NCBI GenBank assembly: GCA_030041045.1
Contig: JASHOQ010000123.1
Coordinates: forward strand, 1-64,000
From: Acidobacteriaceae bacterium
Lineage (GTDB): Bacteria; Acidobacteriota; Terriglobia; Terriglobales; Acidobacteriaceae
Direction of reading: 5' to 3'
Length of the DNA stretch: 64,000 nucleotides
The notes beneath the pieces were generated by a model that was given only the letters and a program-made list of their open reading frames with translations, was not told the DNA's origin and made no database searches. The translations under genes were made by a program, and so were the position numbers. Below are positions 59,935 through 64,000 of this stretch, in pieces (positions within the stretch are counted from its first letter, which is position 1; each line of letters starts with the position of its first letter).

Positions 59935-60957
59935 ATGAGCCTGACAACGACTTTCCCGCTGGCTGAAACGTCGCGACGGCGTTTTGCGGCGCACGTGAAT
60001 CTGCTTCGGCTGGATCACTCAGTGAAGCAGATTTTTGTGGTGCCGGGCATTGTGATCGCCGCCAGCCTGGCCGGCGCGGCCTTTGACAAGGCGCTGTGCC
60101 TGCGCATGCTGCTGGGTCTGGGCGCGGTGGTGGCCGCGGCCAGCAGCAATTACGTGCTGAACGAACTGCTGGATGCCCCTTACGACCGGCTCCATCCCAG
60201 CAAGCGCCTGCGCCCGGCGGCCTGCCGCAGCATCAGCGTTCCCCTCGCTTATGTGCAATGGCTGGCGTGCGCGGCAGTTGGTTTCGGGCTGGCGCTGATG
60301 GTATCGTGGCCCCTGTTTCTGAGCGTCCTGGGCCTGTGGGTGATGGGATGCGTTTATAACATTCCCCCGGTCCGCACCAAGGATGTTCCCTATCTCGACG
60401 TGCTTTCGGAGTCGATCAACAACCCCATCCGCTTGCTGGTGGGGTGGTACATCGTGACCGCCGCGGTGGTTCCACCGGTTTCGCTCCTCATCGCCTACTG
60501 GATGCTGGGGGCGTATTTCATGGCGCTCAAGCGCTTCAGCGAGTACCGGCAGATCGGCCGCGATTCGGCGATGAAGTACCGGCGATCGTTCGAATATTAC
60601 ACCGAGCAGTCGCTGCTGACCTCAGTGTTGTTTTACGCCACCACCGCGATGCTTTTCTTCGGGGCCTTTGTCATGCGCTACCGCATGGAAATGGTGTTTG
60701 CCTTCCCCTTCATCGCGTTGCTGATGGCCGATTACTTCAAGCTCTCGTTTGTGGAAGACAGCCCGGTGCAGAATCCGGAGAAGCTCTATCGCGAGCCGCG
60801 CATCATGGCGCTGCTGGCGCTGTGCTGCCTGGTGCTCACCATGATGCTTTATGTAAATCTGCCCTGGCTGGCGCGGTTGTTTCCCAAGTCCGGCGTCCAT
60901 TCTCTCGCGCACACGCAGGTGGCGCTCTCCTCGGCCCGCTCTCCACAGCTTTTTTGA
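59935..60957 (+). CDS. UbiA family prenyltransferase (DPPR synthase-like)
   Basis: 340 residues with about nine hydrophobic helices. The first Asp-rich motif is seen in NYVLNELLDAPYDRLHPSKRLRP (Asn-x-x-x-Asp-x-x-x-Asp) and the second in YLDVLSESINNPIRLLVGW. The short first helix and the LRLDHSVKQIFV start resemble decaprenyl-phosphate phosphoribosyltransferase-like UbiA members, which attach a polyprenyl phosphate to a sugar phosphate. With the GT-C-like protein downstream it may build a lipid-linked sugar. Confidence 0.85.
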   Translation: MSLTTTFPLAETSRRRFAAHVNLLRLDHSVKQIFVVPGIVIAASLAGAAFDKALCLRMLLGLGAVVAAASSNYVLNELLDAPYDRLHPSKRLRPAACRSISVPLAYVQWLACAAVGFGLALMVSWPLFLSVLGLWVMGCVYNIPPVRTKDVPYLDVLSESINNPIRLLVGWYIVTAAVVPPVSLLIAYWMLGAYFMALKRFSEYRQIGRDSAMKYRRSFEYYTEQSLLTSVLFYATTAMLFFGAFVMRYRMEMVFAFPFIALLMADYFKLSFVEDSPVQNPEKLYREPRIMALLALCCLVLTMMLYVNLPWLARLFPKSGVHSLAHTQVALSSARSPQLF

Positions 60958-61113
60958 GCCCCGCTTCCCGTCTTTGCCTGCGTGAGGGGAGACCGGCCTG
61001 CCTTGCGTGGCGTGTGACTCGGCGCGGCGCGCGGCCTTGCCATCCAATATGATGAGGTCTGAAGCGGTGCGGCAATCTGCTGGCGCGCGCCTGCCTGTCT
61101 GCCTTGGAGAACC

Positions 61114-62646
61114 ATGGATTTGAAAGTCGCGCCGGAGTCTCGCTTGCCATGGATCCGGATTTTTCTTCTCACCCTGGCGGCGCTGGCGATTCACGGATAC
61201 CACCTGGGCGTGGAAGACGGAGAGATTTATATTCCCGCGGCGCGCAAGCTGCTCCATCCCGATTTCTATCCCTATGCGACGGAGTTTTTTGCGTCGCACG
61301 AGCGGCTCTCGCTGTTTGCGCCCATCCTGGCCTGGACGGCGCGCCTGACGCATCTCTCCCTGGACTGGACCTTTTTTCTCTGGTACATGGCCACGCTATT
61401 CCTGACCCTCGTTGCCTGCTGGATGCTGGCCGCGATCAGCTTCCGGCGCATGCGGGCGCGCTGGTGCGCGGTGCTGGTGATCACAACCATCCTGGCCATG
61501 CCGGCCACCAACACCGGCCTGCTGCTGATGGACCCGTACCTGACCGCGCGGTCGTTTTCGACGCCTCTCACGCTGTTTGCTCTCATCGCGCTGGCGCGGC
61601 GGCGATATGGGTTTGCAGTGCTGATTACGATTGCGACAGCGGCGATTCATCCGCAGATGGCGGCGTACCTGGTGTTTCTCGGGGTGGTGCTCGGGTGCAT
61701 CGACAGATTCCAGTGGGCGGCGCCGGATGCGCCGGCTGCGGGCATGTTTCTGATCGCCACGCCCGCGGGGTTCAAGCTTGCCGCAGCGCAGGGTGCGTAT
61801 CGCGAGGCGCTTTACTCGCGCGACTTCTATTTCCTCTCGACCTGGACCTGGTACCACTGGCTGGGCCTGCTGGCGCCGCTGGCGATTCTCTTCTGGTTTG
61901 CGCGGGGCGGAGTGCGCGAGACCACGCCCGAGTTTGCCCGGCTGAGCCTGGCGCTGATTCCCTTCGGCGCGGTTTCAATTCTGGCCGGAGCGGCCATTGC
62001 CAGCACCCACCGGCTGGATATGTTTGCGCGGCTGCAACCGCTGCGTTGCTTTCACCTGATCACTTTTGTCTTCATGCTCTTCTTTGCCGGCATGCTGGGC
62101 GAGTATCTGGCGGAGAAGCGGGCGTGGGTGATTCCGGCGTTGTGCGTGCCCCTGGCCGCGGGGATGTTCCTGGTGGCGCGCGCGACCTATCCCGTGAGCC
62201 CGCACATCGAATGGCCGGGACGGGCGACAAGCGCCAATGCGTGGGTGAACACGCTTTTCTGGATCCGGCGGAACACGCCCTGCGATGCGATCTTTGCCGT
62301 CGATTCCGGTTACTTTCTCAGTCCGGACGTGGATGTGCACGGATTTCGCGCGCTGAGCGAGCGCTCTTCTCTTGCCGATTACTACAAAGACGGCGGCGTG
62401 GTGGCCATCTTTCCGCGTCTGGCGGAGGAGTGGAAGCAGATGAGCAGCGCCACGGCGGGATTGAATCACTTCAGTGTGCCGGATTTCGTGCGGCTGGCGC
62501 ATGAATATCCGGTGACCTGGACGGTGATCCACGGTTCAGCACCGGCGGGGATGGATTGTCCGTACCAGCAGAACGGCTACGCCGTATGCCGTATACCCGA
62601 CGCGCCGGGACTGGCGGCGCCGCACGCCGAAGAGGAGAAGCAATGA
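61114..62646 (+). CDS. Polytopic membrane protein, GT-C glycosyltransferase-like
   Basis: 510 residues with about ten transmembrane helices over 15-360 and a soluble C-terminal domain of about 130 residues. An acidic pair in the first loop (HLGVEDGEIYIPAARKL, Glu-Asp-Gly) sits where GT-C enzymes place their metal or donor ligands. No family is firmly recognised. The stop overlaps the rhaM start by ATGA. The likely role is transfer of a sugar from a polyprenyl-phosphate donor, perhaps that made by the UbiA protein 156 bp upstream. Confidence 0.7.
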   Translation: MDLKVAPESRLPWIRIFLLTLAALAIHGYHLGVEDGEIYIPAARKLLHPDFYPYATEFFASHERLSLFAPILAWTARLTHLSLDWTFFLWYMATLFLTLVACWMLAAISFRRMRARWCAVLVITTILAMPATNTGLLLMDPYLTARSFSTPLTLFALIALARRRYGFAVLITIATAAIHPQMAAYLVFLGVVLGCIDRFQWAAPDAPAAGMFLIATPAGFKLAAAQGAYREALYSRDFYFLSTWTWYHWLGLLAPLAILFWFARGGVRETTPEFARLSLALIPFGAVSILAGAAIASTHRLDMFARLQPLRCFHLITFVFMLFFAGMLGEYLAEKRAWVIPALCVPLAAGMFLVARATYPVSPHIEWPGRATSANAWVNTLFWIRRNTPCDAIFAVDSGYFLSPDVDVHGFRALSERSSLADYYKDGGVVAIFPRLAEEWKQMSSATAGLNHFSVPDFVRLAHEYPVTWTVIHGSAPAGMDCPYQQNGYAVCRIPDAPGLAAPHAEEEKQ

Positions 62647-62966
62647 AGCGCTATGGCATGGTCATCGGCCTCAAGGCGGAGGCCGAAGAGGAGTACAGAC
62701 GGTACCACGCGGCAGTGTGGCCGGGCGTGCTTGCAACCATTGCCGCCTGCAACATTCGCAATTATTCCATCTTTCTGCACAACCACATGCTCTTCGCCTA
62801 TTTCGAGTACCACGGGAGCGACTACGCGGCAGACATGGCGAAGATGGCCGCGGACAAGACCACGCAGGAGTGGTGGACGATCATGAACCCGATGCAGAGC
62901 CCGCTCGCCGACCGCAAGCCGGGCGCGTGGTGGACGGAGATTGAAGAAGTGTTTCACGTAGATTGA
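62643..62966 (+). CDS. rhaM: L-rhamnose mutarotase
   Basis: 107 residues of ferredoxin-like fold. KRYGMVIGLKAEAEEEYRRYHAAVWP, LHNHMLFAYFEYHG and DRKPGAWWTEIEEVFHVD are typical RhaM motifs (His in YHAAVWP is catalytic). It interconverts anomers of L-rhamnose or a related sugar. It is coupled to the membrane protein gene by overlap; no rhamnose catabolic gene is next to it. Confidence 0.93.
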   Translation: MKRYGMVIGLKAEAEEEYRRYHAAVWPGVLATIAACNIRNYSIFLHNHMLFAYFEYHGSDYAADMAKMAADKTTQEWWTIMNPMQSPLADRKPGAWWTEIEEVFHVD

Positions 62967-62992
62967 TGGCTCCCTTAGGGGTGGGCCGGCGT

Positions 62993-63529
62993 ATGAAAAA
63001 GATACGGCATCGAATCGCAGTTTGCCTTGTACTGCTGGCCATTGTTGTCTCCGTCTTGTATTGGCTTAATAGGGCTCCGTCTGTGCCTCTTTTGGCGGCA
63101 AATCAGAGGGTCGACTCGATTTTGATCCTCAAAGGAGAGCACGTCCTGGAACTGATTTCGGATGGCAAGGTGGTTCGAACATACAAGGTTGCGCTGGGTC
63201 GTGGTGGACTGGCGCCGAAAGAGCGAGAGGGCGATGAGCGCACGCCTGAAGGGCATTACGTAATCGACGCGCGGAACTCAGCGAGTCGTTTTTACAAGGC
63301 TCTCCACATCTCCTATCCCGACGCCAACGATAGAGAGCGAGCTGCCAAGGCTGGGGTTTCCCCGGGCGGAGCAATCATGATTCACGGATTACCTAACGGA
63401 CTTGGATGGCTTGGACCCGCTCAACGGCTCTATGACTGGACGTCCGGGTGCGTTGCCGTGACGGACTCGCAGATGGATGAAATCTGGAAGGCCGTCCCCG
63501 TAGGCACGCCGGTTGAGATCAGACCGTGA
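62993..63529 (+). CDS. L,D-transpeptidase (YkuD domain), membrane-anchored
   Basis: 178 residues from ATG 62993 (MKKIRHRIAVCLVLLAIVVSVLYWL, single N-terminal anchor). The catalytic pair is His in AIMIHGLPNGLG and Cys in DWTSGCVAVTDSQMDEIW, the HxnSxGC pattern of YkuD enzymes. It makes 3-3 peptidoglycan cross-links or attaches proteins to the wall. ATG 62966 is an alternative upstream start. Confidence 0.93.
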   Translation: MKKIRHRIAVCLVLLAIVVSVLYWLNRAPSVPLLAANQRVDSILILKGEHVLELISDGKVVRTYKVALGRGGLAPKEREGDERTPEGHYVIDARNSASRFYKALHISYPDANDRERAAKAGVSPGGAIMIHGLPNGLGWLGPAQRLYDWTSGCVAVTDSQMDEIWKAVPVGTPVEIRP

Positions 63530-63540
63530 TGCGGCCGAAT

Positions 63541-63574
63541 TTGACATCCCCGCGCCTCTGCGAAAATAGGACAG
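63541..63574 (+). promoter_or_regulatory. Possible promoter of the ABC-F gene
   Basis: A perfect TTGACA (63541-63546) lies 29 bp before the ATG. The expected -10 position reads AAATAG, a weak match, so only the -35 box is convincing. Confidence 0.4.
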
Positions 63575-64000
63575 ATGCTATCGCTCCAAAATGCGGGCAA
63601 ACGGTACGGGCCGCGGGTGCTGTTTCTTGAGGCCAACTGGCTCATCCGCAACAAGGAAAAAACCGCGCTGGTGGGCGCCAACGGGGCCGGCAAATCGACG
63701 CTGATGAAGGTGCTTGGCGGGCTGGAGACGCTCGATTACGGCGCGCTTGAGCGCACGCGGGGTATGAGCATCGGCTATCTGCCGCAGGAGGGGTTGGAGC
63801 TCAGCGGCCGCACGGTCTTCGAGGAGTGCCTCACGGTCTTCGACGAGCTGCGCGCCATGGAGGGCGAGTGCGAGCAACTGGCCGGGCAACTGGCCGAGCT
63901 TGACCACGGCGGCGCGGAGTATGAAGCGGCTGCGGAGCGCTATTCGCTGCTGCACGAAAGGTTATTGGCGCTCGGCGGCTACGCGCTCGACGCGCAGGTG
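63575..64000 (+). CDS. ABC-F family ATPase, partial (3' end outside window)
   Basis: 142 residues are visible. MLSLQNAGKRYGPRVLFLEA starts the first nucleotide-binding domain; Walker A is GANGAGKSTL at about 34-43, and the Q-loop is SIGYLPQEGLEL. No membrane part is visible, consistent with ABC-F (EttA/Uup-like) proteins that act at the ribosome or in resistance. A coiled segment rich in Glu (about 85-130) follows. The second domain is outside the window. Confidence 0.9.
   Translation, partial: MLSLQNAGKRYGPRVLFLEANWLIRNKEKTALVGANGAGKSTLMKVLGGLETLDYGALERTRGMSIGYLPQEGLELSGRTVFEECLTVFDELRAMEGECEQLAGQLAELDHGGAEYEAAAERYSLLHERLLALGGYALDAQV

Noticed and set aside
1-64000. tRNA, rRNA, complete insertion sequence, prophage or replication origin
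   Set aside because: I found no cloverleaf, no conserved rRNA text, no transposase, integrase or phage structural gene and no DnaA-box cluster while reading through the window; small ncRNAs cannot be excluded by eye.

Overview
The window looks like a chromosomal piece of a high-GC member of the Acidobacteriota, most likely class Terriglobia. The inference rests on lineage-typical families: an Oar-type TonB-dependent receptor with an N-terminal carboxypeptidase-regulatory-like domain, an 'acidobacterial' MacB/FtsX-like permease (ADOP) paired with a PadR regulator, split glycine dehydrogenase (gcvPA/gcvPB), a TIGR03118-family secreted protein, a DUF1254/DUF1214 protein and an anti-sigma factor carrying HEAT-like repeats. 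I see no rRNA, tRNA, CRISPR array, prophage or complete insertion sequence.

Layout. 1-5.6 kb (mostly minus strand): a truncated UvrC-like GIY-YIG protein, TldE, a secreted unknown and TldD; a tiny exported poly-histidine peptide is divergent to tldD. 5.7-13.5 kb (mostly plus): DinB/YfiT-type protein, a PD-(D/E)XK-like nuclease, a secreted beta-helix protein on the minus strand, a receiver / YfiR / CHASE8-histidine kinase signalling module and a Phd-VapC toxin-antitoxin pair. 13.6-21.2 kb (minus): glycine cleavage genes gcvH-gcvPA-gcvPB without gcvT, a two-PDZ exported protein, an ECF sigma factor and its zinc-finger anti-sigma factor. 21.2-31.3 kb: RNase HI, then a minus-strand carbohydrate block (GH15 glucoamylase-like, tkt, rpiB, HAD hydrolase, gnd, zwf) that covers much of the pentose phosphate pathway. 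31.7-46 kb: superoxide dismutase, secreted unknowns, a GNAT enzyme, an M48 membrane protease divergent from an exported TldD/TldE-like pair, and a GH105 hydrolase. 46-54.6 kb: TonB receptor, Obg GTPase, ADOP permease and PadR with a perfect palindromic operator. 54.7-64 kb: exported small proteins, a coupled three-gene envelope cassette (small membrane protein, methyltransferase, alkaline-phosphatase-superfamily membrane protein), a UbiA prenyltransferase, a GT-C-like membrane protein, RhaM, an L,D-transpeptidase and the start of an ABC-F ATPase.

The most unusual aspect is the repeat landscape. There are at least three classes of small dispersed repeats: (i) heptamer tandem arrays of the form GGGANYA, mostly placed right after stop codons and G-rich on the sense strand, each matching the pattern of a G-quadruplex; (ii) short hairpins with conserved flanks but different, still self-complementary stems; (iii) about 110-bp elements with terminal inverted repeats and TA-rich edges (MITE-like). 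One hairpin sits inside a MITE copy flanked by a GTTGGT duplication that the other two MITE copies lack, which is direct evidence that the hairpin inserts. Repeats of these classes also lie in frame inside genes (gcvPB, RNase H, the exported TldD, the nuclease, the DUF1254 protein), where they add linkers, tails or stop codons.
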